Shown piece after piece: positions 41,511 to 49,744 of a stretch of 51,298 nt of DNA (position 1 is the first letter of the stretch; every line of letters begins with the position of its first letter). The DNA lies in NCBI GenBank assembly GCA_030673895.1, contig JAUTCR010000041.1, forward strand, positions 1 through 51,298, given 5' to 3'. The notes under the pieces were generated by a model, which made no database searches, was not told where the DNA came from, and saw only the letters and a list, made by a program, of their open reading frames with translations. Source of the DNA: Verrucomicrobiota bacterium JB023. GTDB lineage: Bacteria; Verrucomicrobiota; Verrucomicrobiia; Verrucomicrobiales; Akkermansiaceae. The position numbers and the translations under genes are program-made.

Positions 41511-43475
41511 ATGAAAAAGAAGCCTTTCACCTCCCTTGTCTTGCTCTCGATTGGAGCGTGGAGTCTCACCTCGGCAGAGCCTGTCAATCTGGATAGCGGC
41601 TTGGGGGTGGGAGGACCGGATGACCGTACGCTGACCTTCCGGGAGCTATCGCAGGGAACGGAGTTTGTTCCGATCGTCGTGCTCTATGCCATACAGCATC
41701 AGGATGGCCAGTCGATGTTGGCCCGGATGAATGACTACGGCTTCATGCGGGGAGGTTCGCCGCGACCCGAGTTGCCGGTCGGTTTCACCGTGAAGGAGCG
41801 GAAGATGAGGTTCTTCGAACTCGACTTCTCAACCTCAGGTTTCACCTGTGCGGCTTGCCACAGTGGGGAATTCACCTACGGCCAGCAAACCTACCGGGTG
41901 GACGGCATGCCGGGCTTGGTCGATATCGAGGGATGGACCCTCGAGCTGGAAGAGGTGGTGAAGCGCTACAAGCCAACCTCCCTTGAAGGCGTGAAGCTGA
42001 TCTTCGACGCGACCAAGCGGGCCCTGGACTACAGCCGGAGATATGGCGACCGGCGGGAGAAGCTCTTTGGAGCCAACCATCTTGCCGAGCGATCGATGAT
42101 GGCTGAGCTGGAGCGGAGCCTCGATGCCCTCATCGAGTCCCAGAGTCGACTCAATGAGGCCGAGGCGGCACCCGGTGGCGGGGATGGGGGACCCTTCCGC
42201 CAGGAAGCACTCTCTGAAGACTCGCGCACGAAAGCGTATCAATTGCTCGCACTAGGCGCGCTCTACGGGACCGCAGAACCGGGCGGGCTTGGTCGGAATG
42301 AATTTCTGGAGGAATTCGGCGACCTTGAAAAAGGCGTGATGGAGGAGCTCTTCCTTGGAGAGAATTTCTTTCCGGGTCATCGCTTCATCCAGGAGTGGAG
42401 GCAGGTTCTGCAAAAAATGCGGGATGAGCTGGCGGTTTTGCAGGCGCGCTTCACCAACGGGAAGGCTCTCTTGCAGGCCTTGCGTGAGAGCGACCCTCTG
42501 CCAGGGCACGGCCGGGATGATGCTTGGGGTCTGATCGATCTCATCATCGGGGGAAAGAGAGATGCCCAGCTTTCGACGCCGATCTCAATTCCTGCGCTCT
42601 TCGGGGCCGGGGGTTATCGTGACTTCCACATCGACGGGAATACGAATTCGATGATGGACCGAAATATCGCACAGGCTGTGGCGCTAGGTGCGAAGCTTTA
42701 TCCTAATAAGAATACGAACATCGATCTCCCTGCGGTTCACGAGGCCAATCTCCTCGCCGCCGCGATTAAGGGGCCCCGCTGGCCGGATATCTTCCCGCCT
42801 CTCGATCAGGAGAAGGTGGCCAAGGGCAAGCAGCTCTTCGAGGCGAAGAGCTACGATCAGTACCGCGTCTTTGACTACCAAGGGCAGAGCTTGCCTGTCG
42901 AGAAAGCGAGCTGTGCGGACTGCCACCAAGTGGTGGATGATTACCGTAAGCAGCGCTTCTATCGAGTCGGCACCAACCTCAAGCGGCTGGAGCATTACCC
43001 GTCCCAGCCAGGCATGTTGCCTAAAATCGCCACTGAGCTGGCAAAGATTCGCCAGAAAACCCAGGAGGCGGCAAAAATTCCCGATGAGGAGGCCGCGCAA
43101 TGGGAGCCCAATGGAAAACCTTGGTGGCGATCGCAGAAAGGCTATGTCGCCAAGCCGCTCGACGGCATCTGGGCTTCCGCTCCCTATCTGCACAATGGCT
43201 CTGTCCCAAGCTTGGCGGACCTCTTTCTTCCTGTGGCGAAGCGCCCGGAGAAATTCTACACCGGCTCCAGGGAGTTCGATCCGATCAAGGTAGGCTACCG
43301 GACCGACAAGGTGCGTGGCTCATACCTCTTCGAGACCGGAGCCAAGGCCAATGGTGAAGGCAGTGCCAATGCCAACGCGGGCCACGAGTTCGGCACCGAG
43401 TTGTCCGCTGAAGAGAGGGAATGCCTGATCGAATACCTGAAGACATTCAGCATGGGGAATCGGGGCAAGCTCTAG
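41511..43475 (+). CDS. RoxA/RoxB-like dihaem c-type cytochrome (rubber-oxygenase family)
   Basis: 654 aa, close to RoxA (~670). A signal peptide (cleaved near AEP) exports it. Two haem c sites are seen: CAACH (113-117) and CADCH (468-472). Between them lies the family segment GRDDAWGLIDLIIGGKRDA, then IPALFGAGGYRDFHIDGNTNSMMDRNI. Towards the end comes KPLDGIWASAPYLHNGSVPSLADLFLP and REFDPIKVGY, shared by RoxA-like proteins and more distant dihaem peroxidases. RoxA and RoxB cleave poly(cis-isoprene) with O2 outside the cell. Whether this one acts on isoprenoids is not shown. Its stop overlaps the convergent LuxR gene by 4 bp. Confidence 0.87.
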   Translation: MKKKPFTSLVLLSIGAWSLTSAEPVNLDSGLGVGGPDDRTLTFRELSQGTEFVPIVVLYAIQHQDGQSMLARMNDYGFMRGGSPRPELPVGFTVKERKMRFFELDFSTSGFTCAACHSGEFTYGQQTYRVDGMPGLVDIEGWTLELEEVVKRYKPTSLEGVKLIFDATKRALDYSRRYGDRREKLFGANHLAERSMMAELERSLDALIESQSRLNEAEAAPGGGDGGPFRQEALSEDSRTKAYQLLALGALYGTAEPGGLGRNEFLEEFGDLEKGVMEELFLGENFFPGHRFIQEWRQVLQKMRDELAVLQARFTNGKALLQALRESDPLPGHGRDDAWGLIDLIIGGKRDAQLSTPISIPALFGAGGYRDFHIDGNTNSMMDRNIAQAVALGAKLYPNKNTNIDLPAVHEANLLAAAIKGPRWPDIFPPLDQEKVAKGKQLFEAKSYDQYRVFDYQGQSLPVEKASCADCHQVVDDYRKQRFYRVGTNLKRLEHYPSQPGMLPKIATELAKIRQKTQEAAKIPDEEAAQWEPNGKPWWRSQKGYVAKPLDGIWASAPYLHNGSVPSLADLFLPVAKRPEKFYTGSREFDPIKVGYRTDKVRGSYLFETGAKANGEGSANANAGHEFGTELSAEERECLIEYLKTFSMGNRGKL

Positions 43476-44158
43476 GCTGGCGTCCCTCCCATGGCCTCGA
43501 ACTTGGAAAAAAGCTCGTTCCGTGACTTTGTCTCGGTGCGGATGAAGAGCTGATGCAGGTCCTTCTCCACCGACTTCACGGAGAGCTCCAGCTCATCCGC
43601 AATCTCCTGATTGGTATAACCTTGGAACATCAGCCGTCCAGCCTCCGCGCTGCGGGGGGGGAGGCAGCAGAGCTCGAATCGCTCATAGGCTTCATACCAG
43701 CGTAAGTCGAGACGAGGAATGCCGACGACCATGGCGTAGGCCGGGCGCTCGTTCTGATCCCACACCACCGTCTTCATCGAGATCAGCAATTCCTGATAAT
43801 TTCCTTCACCATTCTTCAGATTGACCGCGCAGCGGAATTCTCCGCGGTCGTCCCGATTGAAGAATTGGTGAGCTTGGATCATGAGCGGGAACTGATGGAT
43901 CCGCATCGTCCGGTAGTAGAAGCCCACATTCTCGGCCGTGACATCATTGTCATCCAGCCCGTAGAAGGCTGTGGCTGCATCGTTGTTGAAGCGCAAATAA
44001 GGCATCTTATCGACCGAGATGAAGGCCGAGTGGGTGAGGTAGTGATTGATCAGCGGGACGTAAGGACGAAAGTCTTTAATCGGAAGAGCCGCGAAGGCAT
44101 CGCTGGCTCGCAGGCGGCCGGCGATCGCTTCGAGAGAGTGACTCAAGTAGTCTTCCAT
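43472..44158 (-). CDS. LuxR-type regulator with PAS-like N-terminus (copy 1)
   Basis: 228 aa. The N-terminal ~150 residues look like a PAS-type sensor (LRFNNDAATAFYGLDDNDVTAEN, then ENVGFYYRTMRIHQFPLM and FRCAVNLKNGEGNYQELLIS). The C-terminal LuxR HTH is LPPRSAEAGRLMFQGYTNQEIADELELSVKSVEKDL. ATG 44158 is chosen; a TTG directly upstream is the only alternative. It is convergent with the RoxA-like gene. A perfect 16-bp palindrome lies 23 bp upstream of the start. Confidence 0.85.
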   Translation of the reverse strand: MEDYLSHSLEAIAGRLRASDAFAALPIKDFRPYVPLINHYLTHSAFISVDKMPYLRFNNDAATAFYGLDDNDVTAENVGFYYRTMRIHQFPLMIQAHQFFNRDDRGEFRCAVNLKNGEGNYQELLISMKTVVWDQNERPAYAMVVGIPRLDLRWYEAYERFELCCLPPRSAEAGRLMFQGYTNQEIADELELSVKSVEKDLHQLFIRTETKSRNELFSKFEAMGGTPA

Positions 44159-44171
44159 CAATTTTAGGGAT
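44159..44171 (-). promoter_or_regulatory. ATCCCTAAAATTG element shared with the RoxA-like gene promoter
   Basis: Directly before the ATG of the first LuxR gene, read on the minus strand. Identical over 13 bases to 41331-41343 upstream of the RoxA-like gene. Confidence 0.5.
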
Positions 44172-44180
44172 ATTCCGCAT

Positions 44181-44196
44181 TGCCTAGTGCTAGGCA
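44181..44196. promoter_or_regulatory. palindromic operator candidate TGCCTAGTGCTAGGCA
   Basis: Perfect palindrome with 7-bp arms (TGCCTAG, centre TG, CTAGGCA), 23 bp upstream of the first LuxR gene. A near copy (TGCCTGATGCTAGGCG) lies 36 bp upstream of the FadL-type gene at 46329-46344. Confidence 0.6.
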
Positions 44197-44257
44197 GGCT
44201 TCCCCATTGAAGGGAAATGGCGCGTTCGTCAAGTCACCTCCTCCCTGCGGGGTGGAG

Positions 44258-44929
44258 CTAGTTGAATGATGAAGCGGTGGCGACGAGGGCTGATGGATGG
44301 GTGTGGCCCGTGTGCTGGAGGACTGCGCGGAGGTGTTTCTCGAGTGTTTTTTCCGAGATGCGGAGATTCTCGGCAATCGTCCTCGGGCGCTTTCCTTTCA
44401 AGAGCTCAGTGAAGACTTCCCGTTGACGGGCAGTGAGTTCGCCCGGATCGCAGAAGGAATAGGCATGCGCCAGGGTCAGTGAATCCAAGGGCGCATAAAG
44501 ATGAGTGTAGGAAAGCACCTTGCCCTCCGGAGTGAGGGACAGGGGAGCGGCGACATCATGACAATTGACGGTCTGTCCATCCGGGAGAAAAATCGTCGCA
44601 AAATTAATGAGGGGCCTCTGGTTCCCGGCGTGGAAATACTCATAGGCCTTGAAGCGGTGGAGCGACGTGGCCGCATCGCAATGATGAACCGTGAGGTATT
44701 CATTCTCCTGAGCGATGAAGTTGGCAGGAACATCAAGCTTCTCCGCCATGGTCTGGCAAATGAAGAAGGCCCGCAGAGAGGTGGCGTGATAGCTGAGGAC
44801 CCAGACAGGGTAGTCATTGAGAATCGCCGCCGTCGCTTCATCCTCGATCAGGTGACCCTCGCTGTCGATGCGGCCTTCCTCGACAAGTCGCTCGGCAATC
44901 TTACTGGCAATGACTTCAAGTCCCCGCAT
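44258..44929 (-). CDS. LuxR-type regulator with PAS-like N-terminus (copy 2)
   Basis: 223 aa. The N-terminal domain (WVLSYHATSLRAFFICQTM, FKAYEYFHAGNQRPLINFATIFLPDG, KVLSYTHLYAPLD) is PAS-like. The C-terminal HTH is LTARQREVFTELLKGKRPRTIAENLRISEKTLEKHLRAVL. Same architecture and size as the gene 100 bp downstream, but not closely similar in sequence. An ACTGT/ACAGT palindrome sits 18 bp upstream of the ATG. Likely a regulator of the RoxA-like/FadL locus. Confidence 0.85.
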   Translation of the reverse strand: MRGLEVIASKIAERLVEEGRIDSEGHLIEDEATAAILNDYPVWVLSYHATSLRAFFICQTMAEKLDVPANFIAQENEYLTVHHCDAATSLHRFKAYEYFHAGNQRPLINFATIFLPDGQTVNCHDVAAPLSLTPEGKVLSYTHLYAPLDSLTLAHAYSFCDPGELTARQREVFTELLKGKRPRTIAENLRISEKTLEKHLRAVLQHTGHTHPSALVATASSFN

Positions 44930-44946
44930 TCTCCTCCTTCTCTAAC

Positions 44947-44960
44947 ACTGTGGTAACAGT
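44947..44960. promoter_or_regulatory. palindrome upstream of the second LuxR gene
   Basis: ACTGTGGTAACAGT: 5-bp arms around GGTA. Eighteen bases upstream of the ATG at 44929; plausible operator, but short. Confidence 0.35.
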
Positions 44961-45010
44961 CTCAATGGCTGATGGCTCCACCGCCGTCAGATAAGTCCTG
45001 TCGATCGCTC

Positions 45011-45033
45011 GACCCTCTCATGCGGAGAGGGTC
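45011..45033 (-). terminator. hairpin downstream of the FadL-type gene
   Basis: GACCCTCTC, loop ATGCG, GAGAGGGTC: perfect 9-bp stem, about 60 bp after the stop. No T-run, so the terminator call is moderate. Confidence 0.45.
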
Positions 45034-45093
45034 TAACAAGTCACGGTTCACGCGCTGGGGGCTGGCTGCTCCCCAGTGGCAAGAGGAATCGTC

Positions 45094-46293
45094 CTAGAAA
45101 CTACGGAGAGCGCCCAAGTTGACGAACCAGCCATCGCTCTGGTGGTCACCCGTGAAGCCATAGAGCGAGGCGTCCGAGGAGCGCTCGGACTCCGCCAAGC
45201 GGACAACCGCGACATCAAATTGCCAATCGCTCACCATGACGCTGGCCCCGACCGAGTAAAAATGCTGGTCGAAGTCGCCATTCAGCGGCGTGTGGTAGGG
45301 CTCATCAATGAGCGACTCGGTGAACATGTAACCGAAGTGCAGATCCAGCCAGGATGTCGCAGCATAGGAGCCGCCGGCGCTCAGATTCCAATTGTCTTGC
45401 CAATCGACGGGCTGCGTCACCGTTTGTAGCTCGTTCTCGACCTTGAATTCATCGACCGAGCTCCAGCCAGACCACTGCGCTTGCATCCCGAGGGAAAGTT
45501 GCTCCGTCGCCTGCCACTCGAACCCGATAGTCAGGTGATCAGGGAAAGCCAGCGGCGAGTTGGCGCTGAGGAAGTTATTAGGAACAAGCGGATTGCCGCT
45601 CTGGTAGTCGATTTCCCCAGAGTAGTCGAGGTCCAGCCCCGAGCGATAGTTGATTCCCCACGAGAAGCTGGGATTGACCTGATGATGGAAGGCCAGCTGG
45701 AACCCCCAGGCATTGTCATTACCCGTAAAGCGCTGCTCGTCGCTGGGCAGAAAGAGGCCCGAGGAGTCCGTGGTCAGCTCACTGTCCGCGAAGAAAACGT
45801 TACCGCCAATCGAGACGCCACGGCCAAGCTCCAACGCACCGCCGACCAGATACTCGATATGGATCATCTCGGCACTTTCACCGAAAGCCGAGAATGGCAC
45901 TTGCCCTTGCCACGAAACTTTCTGGCCATAAGGCACCCTCACGCCTGCCCCGAAGGCCACCTTGCGCCCGGCGATCTCCAGGGGATGGGCGAAGTAGAGA
46001 GAGCCCACCGCATTCCAATCGCCATCAGTTTCATATTCCGTCCCCCCCTGCGAGACGCTGATGTCTCCCTGATTGAAGAAGGAATTGACTGCAATGGTGG
46101 GCTTTTCACCCAAGGCCAAAGCCGCCGGATTGTAATGCAACATCGTCGCATCGGAGAAGCCAGCAGTGGACACATTGCCTCGGGCGGATGCCCTGGCTGA
46201 TTGATATTCAAAGCCGAAACCAATCGCCGGCAAGTGGCCGATGGCGACAGCTGATACCAAGGTAGTGAGTGTGAGGGAAGATAGTGCTTTCAT
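45094..46293 (-). CDS. FadL/TodX-type outer-membrane protein for hydrophobic compounds
   Basis: 399 aa. A signal peptide is followed by the FadL-type N-terminus: FEYQSARASARGNVSTAG, then DATMLHYNPAALA (the family D-A-x3-x-NPA motif). The rest is a 14-strand barrel (VAFGAGVRVPYGQKVSW, WGFQLAFHHQVNPSFSWGINYRSG, LTIGFEWQATEQLSLGMQAQWSGW) with a terminal Phe. FadL proteins take up long-chain fatty acids and other hydrophobic molecules. Next to a RoxA-like oxygenase it could import cleavage products; this is inferred. A palindrome like that of the first LuxR gene lies 36 bp upstream. Confidence 0.88.
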   Translation of the reverse strand: MKALSSLTLTTLVSAVAIGHLPAIGFGFEYQSARASARGNVSTAGFSDATMLHYNPAALALGEKPTIAVNSFFNQGDISVSQGGTEYETDGDWNAVGSLYFAHPLEIAGRKVAFGAGVRVPYGQKVSWQGQVPFSAFGESAEMIHIEYLVGGALELGRGVSIGGNVFFADSELTTDSSGLFLPSDEQRFTGNDNAWGFQLAFHHQVNPSFSWGINYRSGLDLDYSGEIDYQSGNPLVPNNFLSANSPLAFPDHLTIGFEWQATEQLSLGMQAQWSGWSSVDEFKVENELQTVTQPVDWQDNWNLSAGGSYAATSWLDLHFGYMFTESLIDEPYHTPLNGDFDQHFYSVGASVMVSDWQFDVAVVRLAESERSSDASLYGFTGDHQSDGWFVNLGALRSF

Positions 46294-46328
46294 TAACGCT
46301 TGACCTGAGAGCGTCGAGATTAACCGCC

Positions 46329-46344
46329 TGCCTGATGCTAGGCG
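46329..46344. promoter_or_regulatory. imperfect copy of the LuxR-gene palindrome upstream of the FadL-type gene
   Basis: TGCCTGATGCTAGGCG differs from the perfect palindrome at 44181-44196 at two of 16 positions. Located 36 bp before the ATG. Confidence 0.55.
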
Positions 46345-46386
46345 AGACCAAACCGGACTCGGGCAGGGACAGATAGCGCTTCCTCG

Positions 46387-47259
46387 CTATTCGAGATTTT
46401 GCACCTGCTCGCGGATCTTCTCGAGTTCCGTCTTCGCCGAGACCACATGATGGGCGATGCCGGCATGATTGGCCTTGGATCCGACTGTGTTGAACTCGCG
46501 GTTCAGCTCTTGGCAGAGGAAGTCGAGGGACCGGCCCGAGGGCTCCGCTTGGTTGAGCAGGGTCGTGAATTTTTGGAAATGGGAATCCAGCCGCGTCAGC
46601 TCCTCCGAGATATCGCAACGTTCGGCAAAGAGAGCCAACTCCTTAATCACCCGCTCATCCTGGGGATCGATCCCCAGGCCCGCCTCGGACAATCGGTGGA
46701 GCAAAAGCTCTCGTTGGCGCGTGGGGACAGTGGGGGCGATGCTCCCAATTTCGCTGGCCAGGCTTTGGAGAATGGTAAGCCGTTGGGTGAGGTCCTCGCG
46801 AAGATCCTCCCCCTCAGTCCTCCGCATCTCGTTCCAAGCGGTGAGCGCCTGATCGAGCGCGGGAAGAATGATTGGGAGCAATTCATCCGGGTCCTGTGTC
46901 TCCTCACCCAAGAAGAGCTCCGGGAGGCGGAGAATATCCGTCGCGGAAAGGGGGAGAGGCGTGCCCAATCGCTCGCCCAGTTGGGACAAGCTGTTCTGAA
47001 GGGCTGCGGCCCGGTTTTCATCAATGGCGAAAGACGTCGCAGCGGGGTCCAGGGTGGTCAGCTTCACCGCGAGAGTGAGGCGACCACGGGAGAAGTGCGT
47101 GAGCGCGTGCTTGCGGAGCGCAGATTCCAACGCGCTCAGTCCACGGGGGATGTTGAGCGAAACCTCGGCCTGCTTGCGATTGACCGACGAGGCTTCCACC
47201 TCAACCCGATACTGCGCGGTCGTGTGCTCGCCGCGTCCGAACCCAGTCATTGAATGCAT
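46387..47259 (-). CDS. yicC: YicC/YloC family protein (endoribonuclease type)
   Basis: 290 aa, standard size. N-terminal MHSMTGFGRGEH followed by VEVEASSVNRKQAEVSLNIPRGL, and the C-terminal DUF1732 segment DISEELTRLDSHFQKF, GRSLDFLCQELNREFNTVGSKA. Members have been described as stationary-phase endoribonucleases. It is not followed here by the gmk gene with which it is often paired. No signal peptide. Confidence 0.95.
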   Translation of the reverse strand: MHSMTGFGRGEHTTAQYRVEVEASSVNRKQAEVSLNIPRGLSALESALRKHALTHFSRGRLTLAVKLTTLDPAATSFAIDENRAAALQNSLSQLGERLGTPLPLSATDILRLPELFLGEETQDPDELLPIILPALDQALTAWNEMRRTEGEDLREDLTQRLTILQSLASEIGSIAPTVPTRQRELLLHRLSEAGLGIDPQDERVIKELALFAERCDISEELTRLDSHFQKFTTLLNQAEPSGRSLDFLCQELNREFNTVGSKANHAGIAHHVVSAKTELEKIREQVQNLE

Positions 47260-47635
47260 GGGGGATGGTGTCTCCGAAGAGAGGCCGGGGCACGAGAATT
47301 TTCTGCCGGCAATTCAAATTGCTCGCCTGGGAAATTCGAGAGCTTCGTCTCGAGGCTCTCCTCGGCCGGGACCTCATGTTAAGAGACCCAGAGGTTGACT
47401 GCGGAGAGCCGCATGCACTGAAGTTCCAGCAATAGTAACGCAGCAACCCGCCCACGTAGTCGCGGGTAAGCGCGCATGTATGAAAAAGGCGCCGACGGAA
47501 TAGACTGCTATGGAAGACGCCCCGGAGGGTTGCGGCAGGGGAGTCGTCCACACGTTTAAGACTTAATATAGAGAGTGGAACTCTCCCGACCCGTAATTAG
47601 CCAACCCTTGAGGAATCAGACGTCCTAGGCCATCC
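47260..47635. other. intergenic stretch, nothing clear
   Basis: About 375 bp at the junction of the conserved genes and the low-GC right end. I see only small inverted repeats (for example GAGAG/CTCTC at 47571-47585) and no credible gene or element. Confidence 0.5.
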
Positions 47636-47755
47636 TCAAGTTTCTAGCGTAACCCATCTGTCAGGCTCAGGAAGTATTCGAGAGCGGCACCACTTTCCCT
47701 TCTTCTGTTCGTAAGTCATCTGGAAGCACAGTCCTCGTTGGGTGACACGGATTGT

Positions 47756-48274
47756 TCACTCCACCTTTTTATATCGTTGAGCTTGCACAAAAAATCCGGC
47801 GGCAAGCATCCAGCAGAAAAGTGACACCATGCACCACCTATGAGTGATGCTCGCTTCGGTATGGTTGCCAATCAAATGTCCTGGTTCCCATCCGGCGGGT
47901 CTCATCACATCGCCGGTGGTAGGAAAAAACATCCAAAAATCGACGACATAGTCAGGCGAATAATAGACCTCGTTCCAAATGAATTCAGACCAATAAAGAT
48001 GGCCAATTAAACCGGAAACGAAGATGCAAGCCAGAGCAGTAAAAACTGTGGACACAACCGAAGACATCCTGGCCTTTCCCAGCAACACGACAGGCAAAGC
48101 GAAAATCAATGAGCCTACGAAGAAGATCGCAAAGAGAGGAAGCCCAAGCATCAGATAAGCAGCCGTATCGACTACAGGATTCTGGAATTGCGGTGAGACG
48201 ATTTCAGGACTCATTGTAACGCAATCGTCGAAGCTCTGGAACTCGCCATCCGGCCCGCCATCGCCCAGATTCAT
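47756..48274 (-). CDS. hypothetical membrane protein, 172 aa
   Basis: Unknown family. Four hydrophobic helices: TAAYLMLGLPLFAIFFVGSLIFALPVVLL, SVVSTVFTALACIFVSGLIGHLY, a weaker one, and MVSLFCWMLAAGFFVQ near the end. The ATG at 48274 has GGAAAG at fair spacing. The same frame stays open and protein-like upstream to about 48412 (ILLPIAIATTVPASDS, RLVLTEQTWKV) but has no ATG, GTG or TTG there. Downstream, the frame continues past its TGA for 39 protein-like codons (CFQMTYEQKKGKWCRSRIL). Either end may therefore be damaged. Confidence 0.5.
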   Translation of the reverse strand: MNLGDGGPDGEFQSFDDCVTMSPEIVSPQFQNPVVDTAAYLMLGLPLFAIFFVGSLIFALPVVLLGKARMSSVVSTVFTALACIFVSGLIGHLYWSEFIWNEVYYSPDYVVDFWMFFPTTGDVMRPAGWEPGHLIGNHTEASITHRWCMVSLFCWMLAAGFFVQAQRYKKVE

Positions 48275-48405
48275 TGTGACTTTCCATGTCTGCTCGGTTA
48301 ATACAAGCCGGACTGAATCGGATGCGGGGACCGTGGTCGCGATGGCTATAGGCAGCAGAATGTTGTTGAATTTGCCCTCGCCTAACGCCCAAGGCCTGGC
48401 ACCCG

Positions 48406-49107
48406 CTACTGGGAGCGCCCCTCCGATTCTGGTTTAGGTTTCTTCTCGCCCTCCGGCTCCGACTCCGGAGCGGGTTGGTCAGCGACGCCTTGTTTTGCAG
48501 TTTCATTTACGAGGTAGGCTGCTTCCCATCTGGTGGTTCCCTGTTCATTGTCGATCTCAAGCTCCGGGTGAAGTGCCTTCGCTTCCTTGAGGCTTACGAT
48601 GAACATTCTAAAATTGAAGACTAGGTCCTCGGTCTCCGAATCTGTCTTCTTGGTGTAAACGATCTCTCCGACGGCCTCAGCGTCACTGTGACTCCAAGAT
48701 GATCGAACAAATGCGTAATCGTTGATGTCGTAGCTGTAACCCCCAGCCCACAATCTCCAACTGCGACGAAAAATATTCTCAGCTGTCTTCGGATTGGGTT
48801 CGGGGAAGTCGACGTAGAACGTGCGGTCGGCAATCACCACATCCTTGTGAGCCACTTCACCGTTCGTCCACATAATCTGATCGTATGTCCGGTGGTTTAA
48901 GGGCTCGGTCGCCGAACGGTGGCTCGATCGAAATATCGCAACCTGATCACGACTAGGACGCGCGGTGAATCTCTGCTTCTCAACGCCCAAATCCTCGGGG
49001 GCCAGAAACTCGTGTTTGTTTACCGAAACAGCGTGCTCGCGCTCTTCCGGAGAGTCGCTGTCACAGGAGCAAATGACGAGGCACAAAAGTAGAGGGTAGA
49101 TGCGCAT
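48406..49107 (-). CDS. hypothetical lipoprotein, 233 aa
   Basis: Starting at ATG 49107, MRIYPLLLCLVICSC is a lipoprotein signal with lipobox Cys near residue 15. The mature part (SRDQVAIFRSSHRSATEPL, RTFYVDFPEPNPKTAENIF, SYDINDYAFVRSSWSH, LVFNFRMFIVSLKEAKAL) has no known motif. It ends in a Pro/Glu/Lys-rich tail (PAPESEPEGEKKPKPESEG). Probably periplasmic. A longer frame from 49188 adds 27 residues unlike a signal peptide. Confidence 0.65.
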   Translation of the reverse strand: MRIYPLLLCLVICSCDSDSPEEREHAVSVNKHEFLAPEDLGVEKQRFTARPSRDQVAIFRSSHRSATEPLNHRTYDQIMWTNGEVAHKDVVIADRTFYVDFPEPNPKTAENIFRRSWRLWAGGYSYDINDYAFVRSSWSHSDAEAVGEIVYTKKTDSETEDLVFNFRMFIVSLKEAKALHPELEIDNEQGTTRWEAAYLVNETAKQGVADQPAPESEPEGEKKPKPESEGRSQ

Positions 49108-49251
49108 GTATATTTTTTCAGAACGACTAAATCCTCCCATCCATGACCAGAACTGCCTGATCGTTTTGCAATAGGAAGTCGTATTCAAACTACAGAATGC
49201 TCCAAGAAACTCAAGCGCGGGTCATGGATTGGGAACAATTCCTTGTTTTCA

Positions 49252-49593
49252 TCAAGTGCTGATTGCGATGAGGATGCCGATCAAGATGACCGAAATGACC
49301 ACGCTCCAGACGAAGCTGTAGAAGCTATTACGAATACCCTTCTCCTCCTTCCACAGCCGCCGAACTTCTTGATGCGCCGCAGAAGAAGTCTGTAGAACAC
49401 GGAAAAACTAGAAAAACGGAATACAGTCGAAAAGCATCAGCACGATATCCAAAAGAGGAAACACTACATCTCCCTTTGATGTCTCCTCCACCTTATTGGA
49501 TCTCGCTGAAGAGAGAGGAGGAACCCACGCCGTTCCAAATGCGTAAGCAAATATTCCACTAAAGCAAAGAGCTATGAAGATTACGACTTCCAT
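49252..49593 (-). pseudogene. small membrane protein gene with an in-frame TAG
   Basis: The frame begins at ATG 49593 (MEVVIFIALCFSGIFAYAFG, a membrane helix) and meets a TAG at 49408-49410. It then continues in the same frame for 51 protein-like codons: TSSAAHQEVRRLWKEEKGIR, then a clear membrane helix (SFVWSVVISVILIGILIAIS) and a TGA at 49252. The second half has no start of its own. I read it as one ~113-residue protein broken by a nonsense mutation; a sequencing error is possible. Confidence 0.55.
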
Positions 49594-49744
49594 CTCGTCT
49601 TATTGCAAATGTTTGAAGTGAGGCGCGGCGCGAAAGGAACGTTCAGAGCGAAAGGAACTAGCGGCGCTGTCCGCCGTTGTCACCACTGACTTGTGCGCTT
49701 TTCAATTGTTTAATGGCCTCTTGGATGTCAATATTAGTGACCTT

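Noticed and set aside
48380-48388. GCGTTAGGC (minus strand) after the lipoprotein gene looks like the core half of an integron attC site
   Set aside because: No matching RYYYAAC partner arm or paired inner boxes upstream, no other complete attC site between the neighbouring genes, and no integrase in the window.
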